Shown: positions 17,036 to 24,744 of the stretch, in pieces | Numbering within the stretch: the stretch's first letter is position 1 | How the letters are laid out: every line of letters starts with the position of its first letter | Translations under genes and position numbers: made by a program | Notes under the pieces: model-generated | Databases searched by the model: none | What the model saw: only the letters and a program-made list of their open reading frames with translations | What the model was told of the DNA's origin: nothing | Origin: a virus | Length of the DNA: 64,000 bases | IMG/VR virus record: IMGVR_UViG_3300037504_001229 | Location: 1 to 64,000 of that record | Reading direction: 5' to 3' (one strand)

Positions 17036-17545
17036 TGGATAAATATCCGAAAAAATTTTTCTTAAATGATACTGCATAATAATCTTTTCTTGAATATTAC
17101 TACAATCAAAAGTATAATCTTTTAACTCCTTATCTTTATACATAGGAATATACATTTCTTTTTCCTTTAGAAGTAAAAGTTCTTTTTTTAGAAAAGACTT
17201 TTTATCAACAGACTTTGCAAGATTAATAGTATCAATATCAAAAAGAAAAAGATCAAAATATTTTCTAGGCTTATATACTCCTACAAGTATTAAACAATAC
17301 GCCATAATCTCACTATATATTTTCCATAGTGAATCAAACTGATGATCCTCTATTTTTCTAAAATTCAAAGCTTGATATTCTTTTATTAACTTTGACTCCC
17401 AATACCAAGGCATCTTTTTAAACACAGAAAATCCGTCGAAGGGGTTTTTGACACCCGACCCTCCTAACGGATCACTTATTTTATGAGAAAAACATTCCCT
17501 TAAAAATGTTTTATTTATGATTCTGTTTAAATCGCTTTCCTTCAT
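17030..17545 (-). CDS. Unknown protein
   Basis: A protein of 171 residues when started at the ATG at 17545 (a TTG four codons upstream is also open). It is aromatic-rich and helical, with 'FKKMPWYWESKLIKEY' near the N-terminus and a cluster of W, Y and F. No family was recognised. It begins just after a leftward terminator hairpin, so it needs read-through or a promoter not identified here. Its end lies within 6 bases of the following gene's start, so the two appear coupled. Confidence 0.5.
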   Translation of the reverse strand: MKESDLNRIINKTFLRECFSHKISDPLGGSGVKNPFDGFSVFKKMPWYWESKLIKEYQALNFRKIEDHQFDSLWKIYSEIMAYCLILVGVYKPRKYFDLFLFDIDTINLAKSVDKKSFLKKELLLLKEKEMYIPMYKDKELKDYTFDCSNIQEKIIMQYHLRKIFSDIYPY

Positions 17546-17554
17546 TGCTTTTAT

Positions 17555-17596
17555 CAAAAAAATAGGTAGAGCTAAAAAATATTTACTCTACCTATT
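17555..17596 (-). terminator. Rho-independent terminator (leftward)
   Basis: An 11-bp perfect stem (17561-17571 with 17586-17596; AATAGGTAGAG on the plus strand) with a 14-base loop. On the minus strand the stem is followed by a run of T residues. It should end transcripts from the gene at 17637-18980. On the plus strand no comparable T-run follows. Confidence 0.7.
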
Positions 17597-17636
17597 TACT
17601 TAAACTATTTTAGTAATATTTTTTTTTGAAATCTCT

Positions 17637-18980
17637 TTAAAAAGTTTCACCACACTTAGGACAAAGATGAAAACTTTCAGGAGTTACATTTGTACATTCT
17701 GGTTCATTAATACAAGCAAATAACTGTTCTGATGTACTATAAGTTAGCGTACCTTTCTCTTCATCGTATCCAGATATAACTGCTTTTTCTTCTTCTGTTA
17801 GTTTGTCAATGGCGGTAAATCCTTTTTCTGCAAGAGAAGATAAATCAAACCCAGTAGATCTTCTTCGTGGTTTAGGTTCCTCTTCACTAGTAGGAAGGTC
17901 AACTTCTTTCTCTTCAGGTTCCTCTTTCTTAGGTTCAACTTTTTCTACTGTTACTGAGGAAGAACTTTCTTCACTTTCCTTTTCTTCTTTGTATTTTTTC
18001 TTTTCCTCCTCAACTAACTCTTTAAGCTCCTCAGTAAGATCCATATTAAATGTTTTATCAAATAACTGAAAGAAACCTTTAAGTGAATTATAAATTTTTT
18101 GATATGAGGAAACTTTAAATAACTTTTCAATATCATATCGTTCCCAAGACATCTCTTCTTCTGTTAAAGGACGAGTATGTACAGATGGATCATAAAAAGG
18201 ATAGTCTTTCTTAAATTCTTCTTCACTACTATACTTATTTGCATACTTTTCAAATTCTTTAGCATGGTAAACTTTATACCAAGGTTGATCCGAAAGTTTC
18301 TTAACTACAATATCATAGTTAATAGGATATCCATAAGCTCCTGCAACATCATCATCCATCGTAGCTGTATACATTGCCATAGTAGTTCCAGGTTCATAAT
18401 AAACAATACTTTCATCATCTTTATTAGATGTTGCTTTTTTAGATACAAGTACTGAATGTTTATTCTCTTGATGCCACTTATACATTTCTCTATCAATAAC
18501 ATTCATAATAACATATTGAGAAGGCCTCCACCCTCTTTCATAGTTATTATCTCTATTATTCTTAAATACAGCTTCAAAGATCTTTTCCTTTGTATGGAAA
18601 TAACGCTTTGACTCTGTTTCTTTATCAAATTCACCTTCAAGAACTTTATCCATTAGTTTGTAAAGAATATAGTTATTATCTTCTTCTCGAGTAGGGAGAA
18701 TAAATCTTCTTAACCTTCCTCGATCATCCCTAATACGAGAGATCATTACTACTTTAGGTGAATACTTCGGATCTTCATGCCGAAGATGAATAGGCCATCC
18801 TAACATTCGATAAAACTTTAATCTCTTCTTTTTATCGAACTCTAAAGGAGAGTAAACAATTTCTTCATAATCAACATTAGGACCAAAATTATTTTGATCC
18901 TGCTGATCTTGATGATCTTTTGCCATCTCTTTTAACTTGTCCTTCTGCATTTGTTTTAGTTTAGCTAATGCTTCGTTCAT
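17637..18980 (-). CDS. Putative single-stranded DNA-binding protein
   Basis: A 447-residue protein. The first 40 residues are a polar helix. Residues 55-290 form a compact domain with 'FYRMLGWPIHLR', 'RIRDDRGRLRRFILP', 'MNVIDREMYKWHQENKHS' and 'VSKKATS', of the kind seen in gp32-like ssDNA-binding proteins of large phages. Next is a very acidic, low-complexity stretch (about 305-385) and a last part with CxxxxxC and CPKC knuckles that could bind zinc. An acidic tail that recruits partners is typical of ssDNA-binding proteins. It has its own promoter and terminator, as expected for an abundant replication protein. The identity is an inference from architecture, not a clear motif. Confidence 0.5.
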   Translation of the reverse strand: MNEALAKLKQMQKDKLKEMAKDHQDQQDQNNFGPNVDYEEIVYSPLEFDKKKRLKFYRMLGWPIHLRHEDPKYSPKVVMISRIRDDRGRLRRFILPTREEDNNYILYKLMDKVLEGEFDKETESKRYFHTKEKIFEAVFKNNRDNNYERGWRPSQYVIMNVIDREMYKWHQENKHSVLVSKKATSNKDDESIVYYEPGTTMAMYTATMDDDVAGAYGYPINYDIVVKKLSDQPWYKVYHAKEFEKYANKYSSEEEFKKDYPFYDPSVHTRPLTEEEMSWERYDIEKLFKVSSYQKIYNSLKGFFQLFDKTFNMDLTEELKELVEEEKKKYKEEKESEESSSSVTVEKVEPKKEEPEEKEVDLPTSEEEPKPRRRSTGFDLSSLAEKGFTAIDKLTEEEKAVISGYDEEKGTLTYSTSEQLFACINEPECTNVTPESFHLCPKCGETF

Positions 18981-19037
18981 TTTAAAAACTCCTTTGAAAT
19001 TTCGTCTTTTAATCTAATATTTCTCATAATCAACTAT

Positions 19038-19067
19038 ATTATATACTACTTCCTAAATTTTATAAAG
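19038..19067 (-). promoter_or_regulatory. Class 1 promoter for the putative ssDNA-binding protein
   Basis: Minus strand: CTTTATA, 14 bases, GTATATAAT; the -10 ends about 57 bases before the start at 18980. It sits directly beside a GC-rich hairpin at 19070-19083. Together with the terminator at 17555 it defines a single-gene transcription unit. Confidence 0.65.
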
Positions 19068-19069
19068 AG

Positions 19070-19083
19070 CCGCGCCGCCGCGG
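19070..19083. terminator. GC-only hairpin next to a promoter
   Basis: CCGCG-CCGC-CGCGG forms a 5-bp all-GC stem with a 4-base loop, the most GC-rich block noticed in the window. On the plus strand it is followed by ATATTTTTTTA, a good terminator tail. On the minus strand the following TTTAT is weak. It could stop antisense or leftward transcription before the promoter at 19038, or bind a protein. The surrounding 19084-19225 is non-coding. Confidence 0.4.
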
Positions 19084-19116
19084 ATATTTTTTTATTTTTC
19101 TTTCCTATATATCCAG

Positions 19117-19158
19117 GAAAAAATAGAGTTTTTTAAAAAGTCTTATTTTAAACTCTAT
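19117..19158 (-). terminator. Rho-independent terminator (leftward) after the winged-helix gene
   Basis: The inverted repeat ATAGAGTTT (19123-19131) with AAACTCTAT (19150-19158) gives a 9-bp stem, followed on the minus strand by six T residues. It lies 68 bases beyond the stop of the gene at 19226-20101. A weaker stem (TTTCCT with AGGAAA, 19101-19120) overlaps its tail. Confidence 0.55.
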
Positions 19159-19225
19159 ATTAATCTCTTTTATATTAATACAATATGTAATATATATATT
19201 AATATAAAGTTATATAATAGATAAT

Positions 19226-20101
19226 TTAAATATCCCTAGTTTTATAACATTTTAAAGGTTTAGTTTTTCCTTTTTCTAGGAATTCTTCTATTAACTCTTC
19301 CTGTACTAACTTTTTAGTACTATTATAGACTGTTAAATAACATAAAGATAAATCCTTTTCTATTTCTTTTAAGGTCTTTTTTTCTGGACTAACTTCATTT
19401 AGATAGTCATATATTAACTTACAGCTTTTAGATAGTTTCCTATCTATTGTTTCTTTAGATGTCTTGTTATTTATTTTCGAAGAATGGTTAGGTAAGTTTC
19501 CTTGGGATTCGTTATAAATGATATTATCAAATATTTTTTTTCCATGTATTGTATAAATACTACATCTTACTTTAGGTATCCACTTTTTTACTAAAGTTAT
19601 AAACCCTTCTTCTCTTAGTTTTTTCATGTGACTTACAATAGTCATACAACTTTGATTAGTTGCTTCGGATAAAAACTTATTAGATATATAGTTTTTATCG
19701 AATTTACCTGCCCTTTTACAAATACGTATTATTTCTTCGAATGTTGTTCTTGCCCCTGGGCTAAGTTTAAGATATTTACATTTTTCTAAAAGTTTGTCAG
19801 AAACATAGTCAAAGTCAAACCCTCTATTTAACTCATAATATTTAAGAGCATTGTCATAAGCATTCGAGAACCATTTAGGACTTTTTCTATAATACGATCC
19901 GTTATAACTTTTTTCAAATATTTTTTTTACTTCTTCTTTACAAAATCCATTACTTACAAGTTGATAAATAATGACATATTCTACTCTACGTTTACTTACT
20001 TTATCATTAAAAGTATACTTATCTGAGTTCCACTCTCCTGTTTGTAAGTATTGGTAGTAATCCTTCGGTAATACTTGTTCGATTTTATTATTTTCACTCA
20101 T
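19226..20101 (-). CDS. Winged-helix DNA-binding protein, possible replication or regulatory protein
   Basis: A 291-residue protein with two helical parts. Residues 30-95 ('RRVEYVIIYQLVSNGF', then 'EVKKIFEKS') recall the helical C-terminal domain found in phage replication proteins. Residues 115-185 contain a winged-helix: 'YISNKFLSEATNQSCMTIVS' as the helix-turn-helix and 'GFITLVKKWIPKVR' as the wing. A second such unit lies at 225-285 ('LKEIEKDLSLCYLTVYNSTK'). Two winged helices suggest sequence-specific DNA binding, for example at an origin or an operator. It overlaps the upstream frame (see 20094-20665) by a few bases. Confidence 0.5.
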   Translation of the reverse strand: MSENNKIEQVLPKDYYQYLQTGEWNSDKYTFNDKVSKRRVEYVIIYQLVSNGFCKEEVKKIFEKSYNGSYYRKSPKWFSNAYDNALKYYELNRGFDFDYVSDKLLEKCKYLKLSPGARTTFEEIIRICKRAGKFDKNYISNKFLSEATNQSCMTIVSHMKKLREEGFITLVKKWIPKVRCSIYTIHGKKIFDNIIYNESQGNLPNHSSKINNKTSKETIDRKLSKSCKLIYDYLNEVSPEKKTLKEIEKDLSLCYLTVYNSTKKLVQEELIEEFLEKGKTKPLKCYKTRDI

Positions 20102-20665
20102 TTTTGTACCCCCATGTTATAATACGATTGTTTATTTCTTTTATAAATGGTCTTTTGCGAATCTCACAATTAAAGTTTTCTCCGTTAGACTCATAGTTTG
20201 TTTTTATTATTTTTTCAGATAATGTATAATATTCGTTTTTAAATAAAAGAAATCCCCTCGAAGGTCTTGAACTAACTTTTATACCCCCATTAATAATTTT
20301 ATTATTTTTTAATTTTATATTATATATTTTTTTAAGACTCTTTTATCAAATAAAAATAAATATTTATAATTACCAATAAGATATTTAATGGAGTTATCTT
20401 CTCTTAAAACTCCAGACTCTATATATTTTCCATATTTAGTTTTTTCGTGTGTTTCTATATATAAGTTGTTTGTCTTAGAAAGATTTCTATCGAATTTTAT
20501 CTCTATCCCTTCCTCACATTCTCCAATAGAATATTGTTCATCTTTTGTATAATAAATATGTAAATTTAAGTTATACAAATGTTTATAAACAAATCTTACA
20601 AACTCCTGATATTGTTCTCCAATTTCTCTTAAAGTAATTTCATTTTTCTTTAGGTTTATCTCCAT
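20094..20665 (-). CDS. Nuclease-like protein interrupted by a -1 frameshift
   Basis: The zero frame starts at ATG 20665, overlaps the methyltransferase end, and stops at 20315 after 116 codons. A perfect slippery heptamer A-AAA-AAA (plus strand T7 at about 20327-20333) lies five codons before that stop. A shift of -1 there continues without a stop to TGA at 20094, which overlaps the next start. The extension has no start codon or ribosome site of its own. The joined 190-residue product has 'GIEIKFDRNL', 'YIETHEK', 'SGVLREDNS', then in the second frame 'RPSRGFLLFKNEYY'. This order is seen in an uncharacterised phage family that looks like a PD-(D/E)xK nuclease (D...ExK-type core). Either programmed frameshifting, a recent mutation or an assembly error in the homopolymer explains it. 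Confidence 0.55.
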
Positions 20666-22022
20666 TAATTTTTTCCTTTTTCTCTATGTTATCTGTTTCA
20701 TTTCCCCAAGTATCCCATCCTTTAGGCAAGCTTCCTCTAGAGAATAATTCAATTTTATTACCATAAGTATAAATGGTATCAATAATTTTTCTAAACTCTT
20801 CTGGTTTCTGAGAATGTTTTTTTGTTTTTTGGATAGACTGTACACTATCAAATAATTTTCTATTGTCAGGAGTACAACTACCTTTTGTACAAATCAAGAG
20901 AAGCTCATGTCTAACAGAAACATAATTTCCAACATTATGATTTATTTTATCCCATATCATAGAAGTTTTATATTGAAACCCCCAGGCATTTATAACTTCG
21001 AAAGCTTCTTCTAAGAGAGGTGAAGTTACCCATAGCCATAAAACTGAATTTTTTTCAGATAATTTACTAATAGGGAGTTCACAGAGTTCTTGAATAGTCA
21101 TTGAAGGATAATGTGTATTAAGGACTTTTTCTTGAGTACCTATAGATCCATGTTGCTCTTCAGCATATTTCCAAGGTGGATCCGCATAAATAACTCTATA
21201 CTTTTTTTCTTTACTTTTATTTTCAATTTCTTTAGATGTGTCTTTTAATTTTTCTTTTATTTTTTCTTTTTGTTTTTCTTTGCTTATTTGTTTATATACT
21301 TGATGAGTACTTACTTCCCCTTTTTCTAATCTTTGTTTTGTTTTTTCATCAGCATATTTATCAATAAATCTTAGTTGATCTACTTTTGATGCTGATACTT
21401 TTAATTCTTCTGCTATTTTTTCTCTAACATGGAATCTATCTTCTCTTTTACCCTCGGTACTTTCAGTTTTATCATTCTTTTCAGTTTCCTTTTCCGTCTG
21501 CTTCTCCTGAGGCTCCGATGCGGGCTTAGAGGATGAGGGGGGTGGAGTAGTATTCGATAAGGGTTTCTTATTTTCTAAGAAACCCTTTTTATTACTATTA
21601 GTTAAATTTAATAAATTAGAGTTATATTCAAACTTTGTTTTGTTCCCACCTTTTTTACCTTCGGTAGACATTCTCTCCTTCGCTATCTTCGCATACATTT
21701 CCTCCTTCCGCTTGATGAGGATGTACTTTTTCCAGTCATCGAGGTTACGGCGGGAAAGTTGATTATCTATGATCCAAATTTTAGCTTCTTCCTCATTTTC
21801 GAAACTAACTTCCTTTATTTGAAATTCAATATTATGTTTTTTACATATTTCATATCTATTATGTCCGTCGATAATTATATTATTCCATATTACAATCGGA
21901 CTATAGATACTTGTATCAAATCCGTTCTCTAATAAACTTCTTTCCAAATTTTTATATTCTTCGTCACTAAGAGGCCAAAGAAATTCTCTAAATTTTTGAC
22001 TAAAAGTAATATTCTGTTTCAC
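20640..22022 (-). CDS. ParB-like domain fused to an MT-A70 adenine methyltransferase
   Basis: A 460-residue fusion. Residues 10-110 match a ParB/sulfiredoxin-like domain, with 'IDGHNRYEICK' as the GxxR-type motif and 'DNQLSRRNLDDW' after it. Residues 135-215 are a low-complexity linker rich in P, S, K and E, followed by a helical region with 'KVSASKVDQL'. Residues 272-445 form the methyltransferase with ADPPWKY near 280 and the SAM and target regions 'LWLWVTSP' and 'HELLLICTKG'. It should make N6-methyladenine in DNA, protecting phage DNA or marking it. The linker and part of the N-domain use GC-rich codons (CGC, CTC, GAC, ATC, GCG) quite unlike the neighbours, and contain a perfect 12-bp inverted repeat, so a part may be recently acquired. 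Confidence 0.85.
   Translation of the reverse strand: MKQNITFSQKFREFLWPLSDEEYKNLERSLLENGFDTSIYSPIVIWNNIIIDGHNRYEICKKHNIEFQIKEVSFENEEEAKIWIIDNQLSRRNLDDWKKYILIKRKEEMYAKIAKERMSTEGKKGGNKTKFEYNSNLLNLTNSNKKGFLENKKPLSNTTPPPSSSKPASEPQEKQTEKETEKNDKTESTEGKREDRFHVREKIAEELKVSASKVDQLRFIDKYADEKTKQRLEKGEVSTHQVYKQISKEKQKEKIKEKLKDTSKEIENKSKEKKYRVIYADPPWKYAEEQHGSIGTQEKVLNTHYPSMTIQELCELPISKLSEKNSVLWLWVTSPLLEEAFEVINAWGFQYKTSMIWDKINHNVGNYVSVRHELLLICTKGSCTPDNRKLFDSVQSIQKTKKHSQKPEEFRKIIDTIYTYGNKIELFSRGSLPKGWDTWGNETDNIEKKEKINGDKPKEK
21559..21587. repeat. Perfect 12-bp inverted repeat inside a coding region
   Basis: AAGGGTTTCTTA (21559-21570) and TAAGAAACCCTT (21576-21587) are separated by TTTTC and followed on the plus strand by a T-run. 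On the plus strand this is a textbook terminator, although coding is on the minus strand. It encodes part of the linker of the ParB/MT-A70 fusion and lies between two GC-rich patches. Confidence 0.7.
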
Positions 22023-22053
22023 TAATATCTCCTTTAAGTGTATTTTTTAGTAT

Positions 22054-22083
22054 ATTATATACAAGAAAGAAAATTTTATAAAG
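22054..22083 (-). promoter_or_regulatory. Class 1 promoter for the ParB/MT-A70 operon
   Basis: Minus strand: CTTTATA, 14 bases, GTATATAAT, 32 bases upstream of the start at 22022. The -35 overlaps the last codons of the gene at 22076-22504. It matches the 30-base spacing of the class. Confidence 0.65.
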
Positions 22084-22504
22084 AATTATTTTTAGAAAGT
22101 ATTTGATCTATGATTTTTTCATTTTTATCAGCATAGGGAACTTCATAAAAGTTTTTAGTTTTATCTTTTTCCATTTGTTTTTTCTTTTTCATGACTCTTG
22201 ATACATTTTGTTCTTTTTTCCAAAATTCTTTAGCATATTTTTCTTTTGCTTTTTCTAAGTTTATTGTTACCTCATGAAGTTTGTTATTTTCGACATCTAT
22301 AAAGAATGGTTGAAACTTAGCAAAACATATATCAAGATTATGACTGATTTTTTCTTGTACTAGTGTAAGTATAAATTTTTTTAAAGGTTCTGTTTTTAAG
22401 TAATATGAGTTTTCAAAATTATTGTTTAAGTAGTATCTCCACTTATCTTTATGTTTTGGAAAAGCTAGTATATATTTGATTGATTGTATGTTGTTTTCGT
22501 TCAT
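22076..22504 (-). CDS. Unknown protein at the divergent junction
   Basis: A 142-residue lysine-rich protein with no motif; residues 80-115 are a strongly charged helix. It is the first leftward gene at the divergent region. TACTAAAATAATATG surrounds its start, close to the class 2 box, and an AGGAG lies 18 bases upstream, rather far for a ribosome site. Function unknown. Confidence 0.5.
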   Translation of the reverse strand: MNENNIQSIKYILAFPKHKDKWRYYLNNNFENSYYLKTEPLKKFILTLVQEKISHNLDICFAKFQPFFIDVENNKLHEVTINLEKAKEKYAKEFWKKEQNVSRVMKKKKQMEKDKTKNFYEVPYADKNEKIIDQILSKNNSL

Positions 22505-22528
22505 ATTATTTTAGTAGAAGTATCTCCT

Positions 22529-22558
22529 CTTTATAAAAATAACAAAGCAGTATATAAT
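22529..22558 (+). promoter_or_regulatory. Class 1 promoter for the putative clamp gene
   Basis: CTTTATA, 14 bases, GTATATAAT, with a predicted start about 22565 and an AAGGAG ribosome site before the ATG at 22598. It lies in the short divergent gap 22505-22597 and is the entry to the rightward replication operon. Confidence 0.7.
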
Positions 22559-22597
22559 AGTAATGAGTAGAAAAAATAAAACAAAAGGAGAAATGAA

Positions 22598-23725
22598 ATG
22601 AAGATTTCTACAGAAAAGTTTAACTTATACAGCTCAGTAATTAATAGAGCAAAGGATAATGAAAGTTCAAATAGAGCAAATATGTTTTTTGATCCAGATA
22701 ACGGAATTTGTTCATGTATAGGATCAGACTTTAACTTTAAGTTTTCTTTTGATATTGTTGAAGAAAATAAGGAAGACCTTAAACCTTTTAGAGTAGACAT
22801 AGAAAGATTGTTAGCTATAACAGCTATATACGAAGAATTAGTAATAGATAAAGATTATATTTTTTATGGAAATTCAGATAGATTTAAACTATATATCGAA
22901 AAAGACGCAAAAGATTTGGGATTTACTTTTGATTATAATAATAACGATAACGTTATTTTAGAGTTAAAAGAACAAGATCTTGTATCTATTGGAAGAGCAT
23001 TACAGTTTGTAGGAGAGCCTAACCATTTTAATGATAAAAACATGAATGTTGTTAGGATTTCTGAAGGTACTATTGTTTCCTCAAACGGAAGTTGTATTTA
23101 TCAAAACACTTTAAGTAACAATATTGATTTTACTATTGATCTTAGTGATAATGTTGGATATCTGCTTTTTGATCTTTTTGGAAAAGGAAATAATGAACTA
23201 AAGCTGTACTACAACGAAGAAAACAACGGATTTGCTTTTTGTGGTCAAGACGATACATTTGAAGTAATCTCTGAACCTATAGCTGATGTTTATTTGCCAG
23301 ATGATGATAAACTATCTGAACTTGAAAATTCGATTACTAAGGCAGGCGATCTTTCTTTAGAAGTTGTAAGATCTTCATTTAGAGATATGATTGACTTTTT
23401 TGGAATTTTTGTATCTGGTTCAATTAATGAACCTATAGTAGCTTCTTGTTATAGTGATAAGATAGAAGTAGAGGGAACTGACGATAGTGATAATTCTTCT
23501 GGGAAAAGATCTTTCACAGATATAGGTTATATATCTAAAAATATGCAAGACTTTACATTCACATTCCCTAGAAAAAATATGAGTCAAGCTTTAAATACAT
23601 TTGTTTCTGATAATGTAAAACTTCAGTTAGGAATTGACGAAAATGGAAACTATCATTTTGTTAGAGTTCAGGAAGTCGGAGGAAATAGTGATGAGAAGAT
23701 TTCAACTGTTCTACTTACTTCTTAG
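22598..23725 (+). CDS. Putative sliding clamp (DnaN-like)
   Basis: A 375-residue protein of the right length for a bacterial beta clamp (366-380) and with a suitable pattern: three strand-rich parts, 'FRVDIERLLAI' near 77-88, 'NVVRISEGTIVSSNGSCIY' in the middle, where the family has a similar ATDG-type turn, and a strand-rich end 'LQLGIDENGNYHFVRVQE'. It would tether the polymerase, and in T4 the clamp also activates late transcription. It heads the rightward replication block with nucleases, a helicase and the polymerase. The identification rests on fold-level resemblance; a different three-domain protein is possible. Confidence 0.5.
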   Translation: MKISTEKFNLYSSVINRAKDNESSNRANMFFDPDNGICSCIGSDFNFKFSFDIVEENKEDLKPFRVDIERLLAITAIYEELVIDKDYIFYGNSDRFKLYIEKDAKDLGFTFDYNNNDNVILELKEQDLVSIGRALQFVGEPNHFNDKNMNVVRISEGTIVSSNGSCIYQNTLSNNIDFTIDLSDNVGYLLFDLFGKGNNELKLYYNEENNGFAFCGQDDTFEVISEPIADVYLPDDDKLSELENSITKAGDLSLEVVRSSFRDMIDFFGIFVSGSINEPIVASCYSDKIEVEGTDDSDNSSGKRSFTDIGYISKNMQDFTFTFPRKNMSQALNTFVSDNVKLQLGIDENGNYHFVRVQEVGGNSDEKISTVLLTS

Positions 23726-23727
23726 AT

Positions 23728-23739
23728 TACTAATATAAT
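23728..23739 (+). promoter_or_regulatory. Class 2 (putative late) promoter box
   Basis: Exact TACTAATATAAT just 3 bases after the clamp stop codon, 38 bases upstream of the ATG at 23777. No -35 is visible. It could add late expression to the following genes. A short ACATAT/ATATGT stem encloses the ribosome site in its loop, but does not hide it. Confidence 0.5.
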
Positions 23740-23776
23740 AGACATATGTAAAAATAACTTAAGGAGAATATGTATT

Positions 23777-24406
23777 ATGGTAATTGATCAAAATGAAATT
23801 AACACTGAAGAATTTTTTGAAGAGTTTAAGAAAAGGTTTAAGAATTTTTGTAATAGAGTTCCCCTTTTTATTCATCCGTATTATACGCCGAACAAAGTGA
23901 TTATCTATTCTTATAAAAATTTAAGAGATTCCGAAAAAACAAAACTATTCGAATATGAATTTGATTATTCTATAGATGTTAAGGAAAATATTTTCGAGAT
24001 TAAAAAAATATTACAAGAAAACTATTATCCAATAATGAAACAAGTTTACGAAGAAGAAAAAATTTATAGTGCTGAAAAGTTAAACCATTTAGTTGCTGAA
24101 AATAAAATTTCAGTAGATGATATTACTCCTAAAGGGGGAGTATTAGAAACTATAGAAATAACTTGGAGAATAGAAAAAGTTCTCCTTGACGAAGATGGAA
24201 TACTTTTAAGGGATGTAGATGAAGATAAACTTTATAGATCCCATATTAGAATGCCTGTAACATCTTTTCTTAAAACTATTCTTACTGAAATATATGATCC
24301 TTTTGAAAGATGGTTACTTTTCGAAAGGAAAATGAGGGATTTAAAACTTTTTTATGAAGTAGATAAAAATAATAAAAAGCTGGGAAGATATAAAAGAGGT
24401 AACTAG
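23777..24406 (+). CDS. Unknown protein
   Basis: A 209-residue protein, acidic at the start and basic at the end. A C-terminal helical stretch is aromatic-rich ('YDPFERWLLFERKMRDLKLF'). No family motif was recognised. It is preceded by a class 2 box and by AAGGAG, and followed 2 bases later by another small gene. Function unknown. Confidence 0.5.
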   Translation: MVIDQNEINTEEFFEEFKKRFKNFCNRVPLFIHPYYTPNKVIIYSYKNLRDSEKTKLFEYEFDYSIDVKENIFEIKKILQENYYPIMKQVYEEEKIYSAEKLNHLVAENKISVDDITPKGGVLETIEITWRIEKVLLDEDGILLRDVDEDKLYRSHIRMPVTSFLKTILTEIYDPFERWLLFERKMRDLKLFYEVDKNNKKLGRYKRGN

Positions 24407-24407
24407 T

Positions 24408-24737
24408 ATGAGAATAATCAATAATATTTTATTTTATTCTGAAAATGAACTTCGAGGTAAAACTTTTGATCATGAGGATATTCAAAAAAATATCCCAAAA
24501 GGAAAATATTATGATGTAAGAAAAATAGAAGATTCAGCTTATAGTATTACTTACAGAACTATTAGAAACGGTCAAGAACAACCTATAACAAGAAAGTTTA
24601 TAACTATGCCTAACTTAAAAAATAGAGCAACAAGAAGAGCAAATGAGAGAGCTTCTAATAAAAAAGGGTATACTTTAGAAACTCTACATAAAAGGTTTAA
24701 AAAAAGAAGAGCGAAAAAGAAATTTAATAAAAGGTAA
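24408..24737 (+). CDS. Small strongly basic protein
   Basis: A 109-residue protein whose last 45 residues are packed with K and R ('NRATRRANERASNKKG', then a run of KKRRAKKK type). This suggests binding to nucleic acid or to acidic partners. The first 60 residues are strand-rich and mildly acidic. No known family was recognised. It lies between an unknown gene and the phosphoesterase. Confidence 0.5.
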   Translation: MRIINNILFYSENELRGKTFDHEDIQKNIPKGKYYDVRKIEDSAYSITYRTIRNGQEQPITRKFITMPNLKNRATRRANERASNKKGYTLETLHKRFKKRRAKKKFNKR

Positions 24738-24744
24738 GGTTTGT

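Noticed and set aside
18305-18502. A 65-codon frame inside the putative ssDNA-binding protein gene
   Set aside because: It is in another frame of a well-supported gene, has no ribosome site and low-quality composition; a shadow.
21559-21587. Functional terminator inside the methyltransferase gene
   Set aside because: The T-run is on the strand opposite to transcription of the gene. It is kept as a repeat; terminating an antisense RNA is possible but unsupported.
20640-22022. ParA/ParB plasmid partition system
   Set aside because: No ParA ATPase is near either ParB-like protein; the ParB-like module here is fused to a methyltransferase.
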